Shown: positions 1 to 10,313, numbered from the stretch's first letter. The stretch: 64,000 nt of DNA from Lineus longissimus (GCF_910592395.1 NC_088324.1:4368953-4432952); one strand, 5' to 3'. The notes: a model not told the origin generated them from the sequence alone. Program-made: numbers and translations.

Positions 1-333
1 AAAAGACAAAAATTGTATAAAAAATATAAAAAAGCCAGTCAAATCTTGCATGGTTGTGAAATTGGCATGTATATTACCAGTGTCACTGTAGCATCGATTG
101 GTGCAGCGACAGTGATTGGAAATGTAGTTAGCATTCCAATTTCCGCCATTTGTACTGTGTTAGGTTTGACTGGAAAAATTGTGGTCCTTAAGTTAAGAAA
201 AAAAGAGAAAAAACATCTAGATATTTTAACCAAGAAAAAAACATGCTTAAATAATATCAATAATTTGCTTTCAAGAGTCATTGACAATGGAACTATTTCT
301 GCGAGTGAGTTTGAGTTCATCATTACATCCTAG
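1..333 (+). CDS. C-terminal part of a virus-like mobile-element protein (partial at window edge)
   Basis: The frame is open from base 1 to a TAG at 331-333, so the true start lies left of the window; the first in-frame start-like codon (TTG at 13) is probably internal. About 110 residues are visible. A basic K/Y-rich stretch is followed by a glycine/alanine/isoleucine-rich hydrophobic segment of about 40 residues that could span a membrane, then a lysine-rich linker, then a C-terminal amphipathic helix ending in a pattern like D-N-G-x-I-S-x-x-E-F. From memory, this order resembles a protein repeated in large virus-like mobile elements of cnidarians and other marine invertebrates; I cannot confirm it by search. 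It converges on the ORF at 462-776 across a 128-base gap, a compact arrangement unlike the rest of the window. The function is unknown; a structural or membrane role is a guess. Confidence 0.45.
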   Translation, partial: KRQKLYKKYKKASQILHGCEIGMYITSVTVASIGAATVIGNVVSIPISAICTVLGLTGKIVVLKLRKKEKKHLDILTKKKTCLNNINNLLSRVIDNGTISASEFEFIITS

Positions 334-412
334 AATCCGAAATGACATGACTTTCATCTGAGATAATCAGTTTGGGCTATTTTAGCGAGTCAGACAAAAG
401 TAGTGTGGATGT

Positions 413-463
413 AAATTTATAAGCTTACGAGCTTAGCGAGTAAGCTTTTTAGCTTATAAAATT
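413..463. terminator. Hairpin between two convergent ORFs
   Basis: The gap between the stop codons of the convergent ORFs holds an AT-rich inverted repeat: AATTTATAAGCTTA on the left pairs with TAAGCT...AGCTTATAAAATT on the right. Its position suggests a shared transcription end or a 3'-end stem-loop for both genes. No AATAAA signal is present, so the role is inferred from position and symmetry only. Confidence 0.35.
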
Positions 464-776
464 ATTCCACCAGGTCAAACCCGTAGTAATTCTTACCATT
501 GTTTCCCTCTTTCATACCTGTGGACCTTATATACTTGTGCTCGTGAGTGATTTTTCGCTTGATCACACTCGTTGACCACACGGTGACATTGACACCTTTT
601 GAATCTTCAAGCGTGAGTAACATTGACTCACCCACTTTAGTTGTTAAATTTGTGGTTGAGTTGATTTTGTACCATGTGTTCAACGGGAGCTCTTTCCACT
701 TTAGATAATTTGTTGACCTTGTGATACGTGATTCAAGTTGTTCGTTTGACGGAAAATTTACGAGCGACGTGTTCAT
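462..776 (-). CDS. Small protein of a virus-like mobile element, possible OB-fold type
   Basis: A complete 104-residue ORF starting at an ATG (774-776) and ending at TAA. The core runs from a W-K-E-L-P motif near residue 27, through alternating beta-type segments with a V-G-E-S-M-L-L-T-L-E-D pattern near residues 48-58, to a basic stretch and a C-terminal Y-Y-G-F-D. From memory, small proteins with a W-K-x-L-P / Y-K-I / G-x-x-x-x-L-x-L pattern recur in virus-like transposons of hydrozoans, aphids and marine invertebrates, and the strand pattern fits a small OB-fold nucleic-acid-binding protein. That function is an inference. The upstream side (777-830) is very A/T-rich, as expected for a promoter. 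The gene belongs with the convergent ORF on its left. Confidence 0.5.
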   Translation of the reverse strand: MNTSLVNFPSNEQLESRITRSTNYLKWKELPLNTWYKINSTTNLTTKVGESMLLTLEDSKGVNVTVWSTSVIKRKITHEHKYIRSTGMKEGNNGKNYYGFDLVE

Positions 777-839
777 TTATTTATAAGAAAAAATTTTTTT
801 CATTAAGTTATATTTTTGTGTCCATTTACTCTAATGGAG

Positions 840-1200
840 CGATGGCGACGAGCGGAGCGAGTAAGGTTGTGAACTTTTGAAGGATTGTAGGATTGTTGTT
901 CAGCGAGCGAAGCGAGCGAGTTTGACTGGAATAATATTGTTAACTTCTTGACTGGAGTTTGACTAGGATTTGACTGAATAAAAATGAATAATGTTTTGAC
1001 TAGGATTTGACTGAATAAAAATCAATAATGTTTTGACAGGAGTTTGACTGAATAAAAATGAATAATGTTTTGACAGGAGTTTGACTGAATAAAAATGAAT
1101 AATGTTTTGACAGGAGTTTGACTGGAATAATATTGTTAACTTGTTGACTGGAGTTTGACTGGGTTTTGTTTTGATAGGAGTTTGACTGGGTGTGAGTTAC
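840..1200. repeat. 37-bp tandem repeat with a flanking GCGAGCGAA block
   Basis: From about 935 to 1190 the unit GTTTTGACAGGAGTTTGACT plus an A/T-rich half (GAATAAAAATGAATAAT) recurs four to five times with a period of 37 bases, with partial copies at both sides. At 840-925 a different short motif, GCGAGCGAAGCGAGCGAG, is repeated. Both lie just outside the ORF pair, as terminal or subterminal repeats of a virus-like element might. Confidence 0.7.
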
Positions 1201-1466
1201 AAACCATACTTCAGTCAAACCTAGGTTTAAATTTTTCAGTCAAAAGTTCAATGAGTTAGAACTGTCACTATTGTACTACTCGCCTTCATTGACCTACTAC
1301 ATGTACCGGTACTACAGAACACTCTAGTTTCGGCTTGACGGGATATTTCAGTGGCCTCTAACGACCAAGCTGCATTTACTACAGTAGGAGAAGAGAACTT
1401 TTAAAACAACGTGCCCGTTATGCCTATTTATACATGTTTCTACCCTCTGTAGGCCTATATTCTTAC

Positions 1467-2419
1467 CTCTCAAACGGTGGTGGTGTTGGGCTTCTAATTG
1501 GAGACCCTTCATAATGCGGATTATTCTTCGACCTCTTCGATGTGATGCCAAAAGTGGGGCTGCCTTGCGAGATATCAAAGTCATCCAAATCACTACCTGA
1601 TGCGTCACTACCTGATGCGCCGTGACTTGGTGACATCATAGTTGGCGACTTCACAGTCTGAAAACAGAGGGTATCTTCAATAGATGCAAGCAGATGGTCC
1701 CAATAACGTTTGGAACCACATTATTTGCAATGCCATGGACGAGTCACGCAATGCCACACATTTTTCAACCTATGAAAATAGCGGGACGATTAGGTACATG
1801 CGCCAGCCGCAACTAGTTTCGGCTCACGAGAAAGCCAATGCGATGGTAATTCAGTGAGCAACACAAAGTGCTGAGGCAATTTTTGACAATAAGCATCAGT
1901 AGTTTGATTCAACCAATCAATGTTGAAGCCTTGAATGTGAATGAACCAATTGCAGAAAGAGTCTTTGGCGACAATTATTTTGCCCTCTTTTTGAGCCGAC
2001 TTTACAGTACATACCTTTGTCCTGCTTTTGGGTGTGGTTTGTCTGGCTGCCAAGTCGAACCCTCCATCAATGCCTTGGACAAGGTCATTGCCCATTAGTC
2101 CAACAATCCTCTCGTCCATGTCGTCGAGGCTACATGACATTCCTCCACCACTGGCACAATTGTCACCCGACGACAGGTCGTCTAGGGGAAGATTCCCTGT
2201 CACAGCCACCGAACGCATCTTCTTTGATGCCTTCTTCTTCGCATTCAGTTTGAGATCGTCCCATTTTTTCTTCAACTCTTCCTTAGTTCAAAGGCATGGC
2301 GAAATACTGTTAATTTTAAGAGTAATTTCTTTCCAGGCCTTGTTTTTTCGTTCAAGAGTCACATTATCCCCAAACTTGCTGTTTATCAGTTTCCACCTCG
2401 CGGACACCAGATCAACGAG
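1467..2419 (-). pseudogene. Broken MYB/SANT-like DNA-binding gene of Harbinger-transposon type
   Basis: Two exons are visible on the minus strand. Exon 2419-2015 begins inside a MYB/SANT-like domain: an R-W-K-L-I-N-S-K-F-G helix, then K-A-W-K-E-I, then K-E-E-L-K-K-K-W-D-D-L-K followed by a lysine run. The next segment has the family's usual I-V-G-L-M-G ... V-Q-G-I-D-G-G-F-D motif. The exon ends at a GTATGT donor (2014). Intron 1658-2014 ends in TTTTCAG, and exon 1657-1467 continues in the same frame (serine/proline-rich) to a GTAAGA donor. This layout matches the Myb/SANT-like (NAIF1-type) accessory protein that Harbinger transposons encode beside the transposase. A TGA at 2288-2290 interrupts the domain where arginine is usual (R-T-x-E-E-x-K-K-K-W). 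The N-terminus is cut off by an inserted element at 2420. No transposase was found nearby. It is dead in this copy. Confidence 0.75.
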
Positions 2420-2680
2420 TTTTTAGCTCAGCTGACAAAGTCAGCGGAGCTAGTCAAATAGCTGTTCGATTGGTGTCCGTCCTTCCTTCCATCTAGCCAT
2501 CTGTAGACAAAGTTGGGCATTTTGTAATCATACAACCGAGGCACTTCAAATCTAGTCTTGCTTATAAACACCGCAGAAAATGTTGCTTACGGAAAAAAAT
2601 TTGGGCGATTCGACTCAAATTCAGCTCCCCAGGGGGCAAAATGCGTAAATGAAAAAAACATTTTTTGACGCTCTATTCCA
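2420..2680 (+). mobile_element. 5' end of the AGCTCAGCTGA interspersed element
   Basis: It starts TTTTTAGCTCAGCTGACAAA, then GTCAGCGGAGCTAGTCAAAT, and aligns with the start of the larger element at 23575. Both then carry a C-rich GTCCGTCC tract, an ATTTTGTAA block and a run ending near a CCAGGGGGC-like motif. It is inserted in the MYB-like gene and removes that gene's N-terminus. The right boundary is uncertain: the sequence to about 3250 has no recognisable gene and may be part of it. Confidence 0.6.
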
Positions 2681-3258
2681 GGCGATAAAAGCTTGAAATA
2701 AAGTTGAAAAGGTCTTCATGATACAGAAGTTTTGATATAAAATAGATTAGTGTCGATTTATATCACCAGTTGGCGGAAGTGAGCAAAACTGTTGTTTGAC
2801 CCCGGATGATTCCGCTTTAAATTTCCCGCCGAGGTTACCTGGAGTACTATCAAGAAAATGGCGGTGACCTTTTTATTTCTACCGGAGCGATGATTTTGTA
2901 AGTGACAAATTTTCTTTTTTAAGCCTTTACGGAAACGTATTTTGGTACGAAACTTCACACGTTTATAGAAAAGATCAACGAGAATGTGTTCAAATGCCCT
3001 CATAACGATGAGTTCAACGGAATTTGGTCAAAGCAACCTTCGAATGGAGTCAACTTTCTTTGCGAAATTGAAGGCGAAGCGACGACCTCATTATTTATCG
3101 TAATTTATGCAGATCTGAGTCCATCTGACGGGTGATGTTCTGATTTGTGTTCAAACTATTGGAAACTTCGGAAATTAGTTCTATTAGTTCTACTATTCTG
3201 CAGGAGTATATTATAGCCATTGATGTTGACAGCTAAAAGTAAAAGCACGAAAACTTTG

Positions 3259-3744
3259 TTCAGGTTTCTCGTCCAATCACGTGACCTCTCAAACACTCGC
3301 TAATGCACTCTTTTCGTCCACGTTTTAGGCCAATCTTCGGCATGAACATGAAATCTAATAAGCGCAGTACTTAAACCAGATGTTTCTCTCGCCCTGAAAA
3401 CATTCCTGGGTAAAATCCATTGAGATTAGCCGAGTTAATCTACTTTTTCCGTACTTAAAATCTCTGCCGCTGAATGCTATAAATAGAAACTATTAACATC
3501 GCGGCAGTGTGGTTCCCATTGTGCGCCCTCCCACTTCACACCATGTCAGGATGTTTTACGGAGAGGGAGGGCGTGCGGTAAGAAGAATGGCCAAAATGAC
3601 GTCACGTTTTCCTGGCAATGCCTCTTGCCAGACCAGTAAAGCATTGGGAAAGCATCTTTAATTCAGACAACGTTAGAACTAGAAAAACGAATATGTTAAT
3701 TTGCAAAATTAAAAGCAGATTTCACCACTAACCAATCAAATCGG
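3259..3744 (+). repeat. Interspersed repeat R, copy 1, left part
   Basis: It begins GGTTTCTCGTCCAATCACGT and matches 20376-20874 and 21761-22223 almost base for base, including the GCGCCCTCCCACTTC block and the ACGGAGAGGGAGGGCGTGCG block. Copy 1 is split by the foldback element at 3745-5741 and resumes at 5742. It contains no ORF of note. Confidence 0.8.
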
Positions 3745-5741
3745 TATCTGCCCATTCCGCCTTAACCTTATTCGCCTTATCCAATTTTGCCTTCTCCCAT
3801 TTAGCCTTCTCCTAACTTGCCTTTTCTCAATACCTGACTTGCCAGATTTCCGCTGGTACGCATGCGCAGCGAGAAACCGGTGAAAAAAATGTCGAGTTGT
3901 TCTATCTTTGTCCGCGAGTGGTGCTGCAGTTCGGCGTCGAGCTGAGTTTGGCAAGTCAAGTATTCGCCTTCTACGGTTTCGCCATCGTCTTATCTCGCCT
4001 TTGTTCCAATTGGCCTTCTTCCTAACTCGCCTTCCTCTCATCTTGCCTCATCCTAGTTTGCCTTTTCTTATATCGCCTTTGTCCTATTCTGCCTTGGTTC
4101 CATCCTGCCTTATCTCATCTTGCCTTTTCTTGATTGACCTTTGTGTCAATTCGCCTTCTTCCCATTTTGCCTTCTCCCGTTTCGCCATATCTCACCTCGC
4201 CATTTATCAATCCAAAAGTTGGTTTTGGAGATACATGTAAGCTTACATGTAGATGGTTCAGAAGTTATGAATATTTGAAAATATTGGTAAATAAGCAACA
4301 GCCTTGGGTAGGGTACCAAAACATAATTCGTGGAAACATTCTTATATGAAAGATTGGCCCCACAAACATGGGTAAAACATGGGTAAAAGAGACAAAAGTC
4401 TTTTGTAATATGGTATGTAATGTAATATGACTATAATGGCTGAGAAGTTATCTACACTTGTAATTTTGGCAATGTCCACCGGGTTTTGGTTGGGGGTACC
4501 CCCGAATGGACCCTAGAAGCCCTTCAACACTGTTGAAGACACTTTCATATGAAAGATTGACTCAACAAACATGGGTAAAGACACCAATTTTGTTGCAAAG
4601 TAGGAAGAAGGCGAAATGGGAAGAAGGCGAAATAATACAAAGGCGGGGCGGGTAAAGGCGAGATAGGATGAAGGCGAATTAGGACAAAGGTAAATTAGGA
4701 CAAGGTGAAATAGGAGAAGGCAGATTAAAGAGGTTGAATAGCGCCTCCAGAAGCAAGCAACAGCGCCACCCGTAGCAGAAATAAGAACTGCTTAGTGACG
4801 TCATGGTTTCCGTATACGGCATCTCATTTGCATATTTTTACAACCTTATTTACTACGAGTTATAAATATGCCAGTAGCACGTGGATCATGCCGGGCGGCG
4901 CTGTCAGGTGTTTCCACTATGGGTTACATAATCGGCTACAAAGAGGCCAGTGTTCTAGTAAATGAAGTTAGCAATGATAGCGAAAGAATGTTAGTGTATG
5001 TTACGCAGTCAATAGCGATAGTAGTGAGTTGGAGAGAGGAGAAAATGGAAAATGGAGAGAATAGTAGTATGGATTTCGAGTCCCAAGAAGAAACTTTGCA
5101 AAGTTTTCATCAAACTGATAATCATATTCCTTCCTTCTCTGTCTCCAACAATTAAAAGTTGCTGCAGTCAACCTGATGCGTTTATCCGCGAGCGAATCGA
5201 CGAGACAAGCATTTTTCAAGCATCCGAATGGTACCTTACAGATCCGCAAGGGGCGCGTTACCGAAAATGTTGCAAAAATCAATAACGTGATCGTAAATAT
5301 TGTCATATTTTTCAAAATGAGAGTATGTAAATGATACGCAGACGGTTAACCAATGAAAGGCCAGTATCTATTGAACCTTACAAGTGATTTGGGGGCCTTG
5401 AAACTCCTTATATTTATCAATGAAACCTTATTCCCGCCTAAGGTTTTGACCGGGCCGTCCAAAACTCCCCATTTTTTGGCGGGCCATTCCCTTTAAGACA
5501 ATGGCAAACTGAGACGAAGGCAAGAATGGATAGGGCAACTTGTGATAAGGCAAGATAAAACAGAGGCAAATAGCATAAGGCGAAAAATGACAGGCGAAAA
5601 AAGACAAAGGCGAGATAGAATAAGGCGGATTGGGAAGAGGCAAAATTGGAAAAGGCGAAATAGGAGTAAGGCGAAATGTATATTTTTTAAAGGCAAAATG
5701 GGAAAAGGCGAAAAAAGACAAGGCGAAATGGGCATGAACCG
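3745..5741. mobile_element. Foldback transposon with minisatellite arms (TU-like)
   Basis: A ~2.0-kb insertion in repeat R, flanked by the direct repeat TCAAATCGG (3736-3744 and 5742-5750). The two paralogous copies of R carry the site only once (20866-20874, with one change, and 22215-22223). The ends are inverted: CGGTATCTGCCCATTCCGCC on the left, and the complement of the right end reads CGGTTCATGCCCATTTCGCC. Inside each end lies a long imprecise array of a ~15-16-base unit around AAGGCGAAATAGGA, on opposite strands at left (3745-4206) and right (5506-5735), with a further right-oriented block at 4608-4737. Inverted arms of short tandem repeats define foldback elements; sea-urchin TU elements are built this way. 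The interior (4210-5480) has a short possible ORF at 4868-5155 without recognised domains. No transposase was seen. Confidence 0.75.
3833..3960. mobile_element. 128-bp TA-flanked MITE nested in the foldback left arm
   Basis: The ends are CCTGACTTGCCA on the left and TGGCAAGTCAAG on the right, flanked by TA on both sides (3831-3832, 3961-3962). It interrupts the minisatellite arm. The same sequence occurs twice, head to head, at 15131-15370. TA duplication and short inverted ends fit a non-autonomous Tc1/mariner-type element. Confidence 0.7.
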
Positions 5742-6025
5742 TCAAATCGGAATACGACGGCGCAAAATGTTCTCGCTTTCCTCCTGCTAAAAAACCTTGT
5801 TCCCGCACTCCTATTTCAATTTATGCCAAGGAATATGATATGATCTGTTTTCACTTGTTTGTAATTAAATGGTATTCATATAATGAGATCAACAGTAGTG
5901 TCCGTGTCAGATCCCATCGTTCAACTAGTCTTCTCTCCCCAGGTGGCTCACACGGACCTTCATGTCCCAATACTCAAGACCAACTCTTACAATATCGCCC
6001 TCAAAACAACCCTGGAGTCCAAGAT
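5742..6025 (+). repeat. Interspersed repeat R, copy 1, right part
   Basis: It continues repeat R after the foldback insertion: AATACGACGGCGCAAAATGT, then TTCTCGCTTTCCTCCTGC. Bases 5919-6020 match 20941-21055. Inside it, TTCTCTCCCCAG at about 5930-5941 resembles a splice acceptor, followed by an open frame of about 40 codons to 6063 with a C-T-P-C motif. This could be a captured exon, but nothing in it is recognised. Confidence 0.65.
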
Positions 6026-6149
6026 TACCTGCACTCCCTGTGGGGTGAATAACATTACCTTTTGAACAGCTGGCTGTAGGGGGATGATTGGAGCAGCCGG
6101 TATGGCCTGTTATGTGTAGCACTATGCGATTCACTGATTCATTCAATAT

Positions 6150-7560
6150 TTCAGTCAGAAATCGAATGAATAGTTTCTTTAGTGAAAAATAAATCAAATA
6201 AATTGTCAATCGAATCGAATGATAGGTTGTTTTATCAAAAATGTATTGGAAAGAGTTTAAAATATCAAGACCGAGATCAAACAATCTCATTCGATTCTTA
6301 CAAATCACCTATTCAATATTAATCGCATAATTCGTCATATAGATTAAAGTACATTTCGATACAATCAAATAGTTCTTACAAAAAATTGAATGATAATTTG
6401 ATTTTAAGAATGAATGTTCATTCGATTCCATATCAAATGAAAAGCAATATTCGATTTAAAAATCAAATGGTCTATTTGATTTAAATCGAATGACCTATTC
6501 GATTTAAATCGAATGAGTATTCGATTTCTAAATCAAATGGTCTCATTCGATTCTGCTCCTATTCCATTCGATTCTAATTGGTTGCTAGTTTGTCACATGA
6601 CTATGATTGACCAATCAAAATCGAATAGAGATCTACACAAAATCGAATGACCTATTCGGTTTTAAATCGAATGGTCTATTCGATTCTGCTCCTATTCCAT
6701 TCAATTCTAATTGGTTGCTAGTTTGTCACGTGACTATGATTGACCAATCAAAATCGAATAGAAATCTACAAAAATCGAATGACATATTCAATTTTAAATC
6801 GAATGGTCTATTTGATTTTAAATCGAATGACCTATTCGATTTAAATCGAATGAGTATTCGATTTCTAAATCAAATGGTCTCATTCGATTCTGCTCCTATT
6901 CCATTCGATTCTAATTGGTTGCTAGTTTGTCACGTGACTATGATTGACCAATCAAAATCGAATAGAAATCTACACAAAATCGAATGACCTATTCGGTTTT
7001 AAATCGAATAAAATCTGATGATAATTCGATTTTAAAATCGAAAGACCCATTCGATTTCAAATCGAATATATGAAATCGAATAATACTAAAATCTAATTCA
7101 TATATTCGATTTCAAATCGAATTTACATTCGATTTAAATATCAAATCGAATAGTGCATTCGATTTTGAAATCGAATAGCTATTCGATTTCAAAATCGTAT
7201 ATACTTCTTATTTGATTCTGAAATTGAATATACTTTGATTAAATTGAAAGATTTGGTGTAATTAAAATCGAAAATGCTTCGTTTTTTGACCAGTTAATGC
7301 GATATATTTGAATCTGATTTTGATCTATTTCTTTCACCTTTTGATTTTTTCTAAGTTATATTCGATTATGAATTTATAGTGTTTGATTTGATATACAACA
7401 AGAACAGTATTTTTTGTTGATAGATGTTTGAAAAAAATCGAATGAATATGCAAAAAAATCAAATGATTGAGGGAAGAATCGAACAAAGTTGATTAAAATC
7501 GAATAGATAGGCACAAAAATCGAATTTTAATTGCAATGTTGCTCAAATCGAATTTTGCTA
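6150..7560. repeat. Palindromic ATTCGAT satellite
   Basis: About 1.4 kb dominated by AAATCGAAT and its complement ATTCGATTT, spaced by short linkers so that much of the region is self-complementary. Embedded are three copies (about 6540-6670, 6680-6780, 6885-7010) of a longer core: an ATTGGTTGCTAGTTTGTCAC block, a TGACTATGATTGACCAATC block and an ATCTACA spacer. The inverted ATTGGT/ACCAAT pair brackets CACGTGAC in copies two and three and CACATGAC in copy one. ORFs in it are by-products of the repeat. Confidence 0.85.
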
Positions 7561-7585
7561 CAAAAAACATGCCATAAGCCGGTAT

Positions 7586-8436
7586 GCGAATTTTTTTTCT
7601 GCAGGATACTTCTGCCACAGTGTACATCTGACAGCCAATCACAATTGGCGCGATCTTTGACGTCACACTGTTTATTTATGCATGATAATGCAAATAAAAT
7701 GGACGATACCGAGTCGCATGCCGAGTGCCACTTCAACTGTGAATGTGACAATAGTTCATTGTCTGACCCCAATTATGCTCAACTCAAGGTTTGTGTCGTA
7801 GTGTTTAGGAATGAATTGCACAGATTCATTGTAAAATTGATGATTTTATGCGTACAAAAGAGGCATCAGCTGATCTGATCGCTACATTGCAGTGCATGCA
7901 TTGATTTGTGAAATTTTGAGGGGCAGTGACACTGACAGTGTTGCCAATGTTGATAATTATTAAAGGGACAGTGTATCCGATGTCTGCTGTTGAAGGTATC
8001 AGGCCTATTTTGGTAGTTTGAACATTGTTGAAGGGCCATTGTATAAAACACATTTTGACAAGCAAACAAAATAAATTGAATGGTGGCGCCACCTATGCAT
8101 ATACAGCAGAACTAGTTACACGGTTGACAGATAAACATTCAACCTCGGCTATTTTGCCGAGCACAGTGCGCCTTTAACAGACAAGTCCAATAAATACAGT
8201 CCACTCGACAATGAAAATACATGTTAAGATACTGCAAATAAATATATTTTAGCTAATATACTCCTCTAACCATTTGCTAACTTGTTCTTTCCAAGATTAT
8301 CAGAACACGTGGCATTGTTGACATTATTGCGCCATGTGGAAAGATGATGTCAACAAAGACACGTGCTTGGCTTGAATTCTGATTGGCTGTCAGATGTACA
8401 CTATGGCAGAAGTATCCTGCAGAAAAAAATTTCGCA
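7586..8436. mobile_element. Non-autonomous DNA transposon with 8-bp target duplication (hAT-like)
   Basis: Inverted ends of about 60-65 bases: the left begins GCGAATTTTTTTTCTGCAGG and the complement of the right reads TGCGAAATTTTTTTCTGCAG. Both continue through GATACTTCTGCCA and end in a CTGACAGCCAATC block. The octamer GCCGGTAT flanks it on both sides (7578-7585, 8437-8444), which fits hAT or P target duplications. The 851-bp body has no long ORF, so it must rely on a transposase elsewhere. It sits at the right edge of the ATTCGAT satellite. Confidence 0.75.
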
Positions 8437-8444
8437 GCCGGTAT

Positions 8445-10190
8445 ACCTGCTGACCTGCTGAACCCAGGTTAATGTTATTTTCAATTCACGATTGCAGGTC
8501 ACCTGATTTTCGAGATTTCGCGGGAAATGAAATTGTAAACAGTTCAAATGTAAACAAAAATGTATTTTTGGTACTTTTGGTTGCTGGACTTGGGTTTTCC
8601 CGCAGTTAGGAGCTGGGGTCAAATTGGTGGTCTATTGTGCTGTTTTAGTCAGAGGTAGCCCTTGATTATGAAGGGATTTTCAAATTAAGGTGACCATGGT
8701 CTTTTTATGTGCTCAGCTCACCACAGCTTTCAATACTTGATGTATCTGAAGAGGCGCGCGGAACCTGACATGGCCTTACCAAGGAGCTGCTCACGGTGCT
8801 GAACTTCTAGCTTGCCTGTCGACTAAGTGCCTTTTTGGCCGAGACATTGCTACATGTAGGAGGAGCACGCATTTTAAATTTATAGTAGTGATAGTACAGT
8901 TGTCCGTCATAACTGCTGGCCTAGTCACCGATACAAAGTGTGTGCGAAATTTTACAAGAAACAGTCTTAAAGGTGTACTGTGATCCTTTTCACGTAATAA
9001 CGCTATTTGCATAATAAGGCCAGTCTTGCGCTGGCCGTGAACCCACATACAATGGTTATTGCTGTAGTTACGCATTCACTTAATATCGTTACGTGTTCAC
9101 TTATCCTACGCAATTGCTTAGAATAGGCTAAGAAGGTTCTGTGAATAAATCTTAGTGTTTGCGTACATTTTCAGTAAGTGTCCTTTAAGAGAACTCTTAG
9201 ATCGGAAATCTTAGAGGGCTTTGTGAATCAGGTCCCTGATGTTTATATATGTCTTGAAAGCAGAGACTCTCGGCTACAATTTGGTGCAAGAATTGTCAAT
9301 TTATCTGGATATTTGGCCGAGTTATGGCAGAAAATGTACAGTATGACCGGCCCAGTTTAAAAACGTGCGTTTTTGAGAAAACGGCCTTTAAAGATTTCCT
9401 TTAAACCATGTTAAACATTAACTGACTATCCACAGGAACCACACACTTAGAACAGAGACAAAGGCTTAAAATTTTGCACAGGTAGTCTAGACATCATGTG
9501 CAAGTAGAAAAAAACATCTCAGACAGGCCACTAATGAATATTCATAGCTTGGAGGGTCGAGGCTTATCAATTAGACGAGTGCATGTTTTTAACTCTCAAG
9601 TACATATTTGGAGAGGTATTGAAAAAATATTTGTTGTGGCAAGTCTACAGATATAAAGAAATTATTTGATGAAAAAATTAATTTCGAAGTTTGCTAATTG
9701 GGTAATAGGGGGCGTGTTTTGAGCTTGTTCTGCCAGTTGGCTGAAAAGAGTGGAAATATCAAAGTCTGTCTAATTTGTCGATTATCAAAAAATTTCCGTG
9801 GTCAACTACCAGTTTATTTTTCACCATTTACTTGCCCGACTGTCCGGAATAACATAATCTAAATTTCAGATTCACAACCGCACGCAATATTTGATGCGTC
9901 GCGGTCAAACATTGACAATTTAACTGCTAAAAGGCTTAAAAAGCAATTGTTGTCTTGTCTCATCTCAGGCATGTTATACTATATGGTAGGAAAAAAAATA
10001 CAGCCATGTAATAAGCCGTGACCCACCTTGACCCGGCTGTTAGCCAATCAGGTGCCGTTGTGGTGACAACACGTGGCAACAAGCCTGTTTTAGCAGGTTT
10101 GTTTACAAAATGTCTGGCTTTCTATTGGCTAATGAAGGGGTTGCACGGGATTCCCGTTCTTATGACGTAAAAGGGGATTTCTCACAGGAC
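8445..10190. other. No gene recognised
   Basis: About 1.7 kb with only short ORFs (94 residues at most, minus strand 8791-9075) that lack motifs, splice logic or biased composition. A small hairpin GGCCAGTCTTGCGCTGGCC lies at about 9020. Probably decayed repeat or intergenic DNA. Confidence 0.5.
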
Positions 10191-10197
10191 ATTTTGA

Positions 10198-10312
10198 TAA
10201 GCCCCCCTTTAGGAGGGGCTCTTCTTAAGATACACGTGTGTGCGGGAGTATATAATGAATGATGAGAAATAAAGAGAGTAACTATTGTATATCCTACAAA
10301 CAATTTTTTTTT
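10198..10312 (+). repeat. Hairpin-led repeat, copy 1
   Basis: A strong hairpin AGCCCCCCTTTAGGAGGGGCT is followed by TAAGATACACGTGTGTGCGG, a TATA-like GTATATAATG, an AAATAAA signal and TATTGTATATCCTACAAACA. The same order recurs at 13944-14070. TATA plus polyadenylation signal in about 60 bases suggests a retroelement end or a solo terminal repeat; that reading is an inference. Confidence 0.55.
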
Positions 10313-10313
10313 G

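Noticed and set aside
4868-5155. 95-residue gene in the foldback interior
   Set aside because: An acidic tail gives a protein-like look, but there is no domain, no splice partner and no repeat of it elsewhere in the window.
5493-5808. ORFs rich in F, P, L and S on the minus strand (also 3908-4240 plus)
   Set aside because: They are readings of the ~15-base AAGGCGAAATAGGA arm minisatellite.
6607-6987. 126-residue ORF with repeated F-K-S-N-G-L-F-D
   Set aside because: Translation of the ATTCGAT satellite; the repeat explains it fully.
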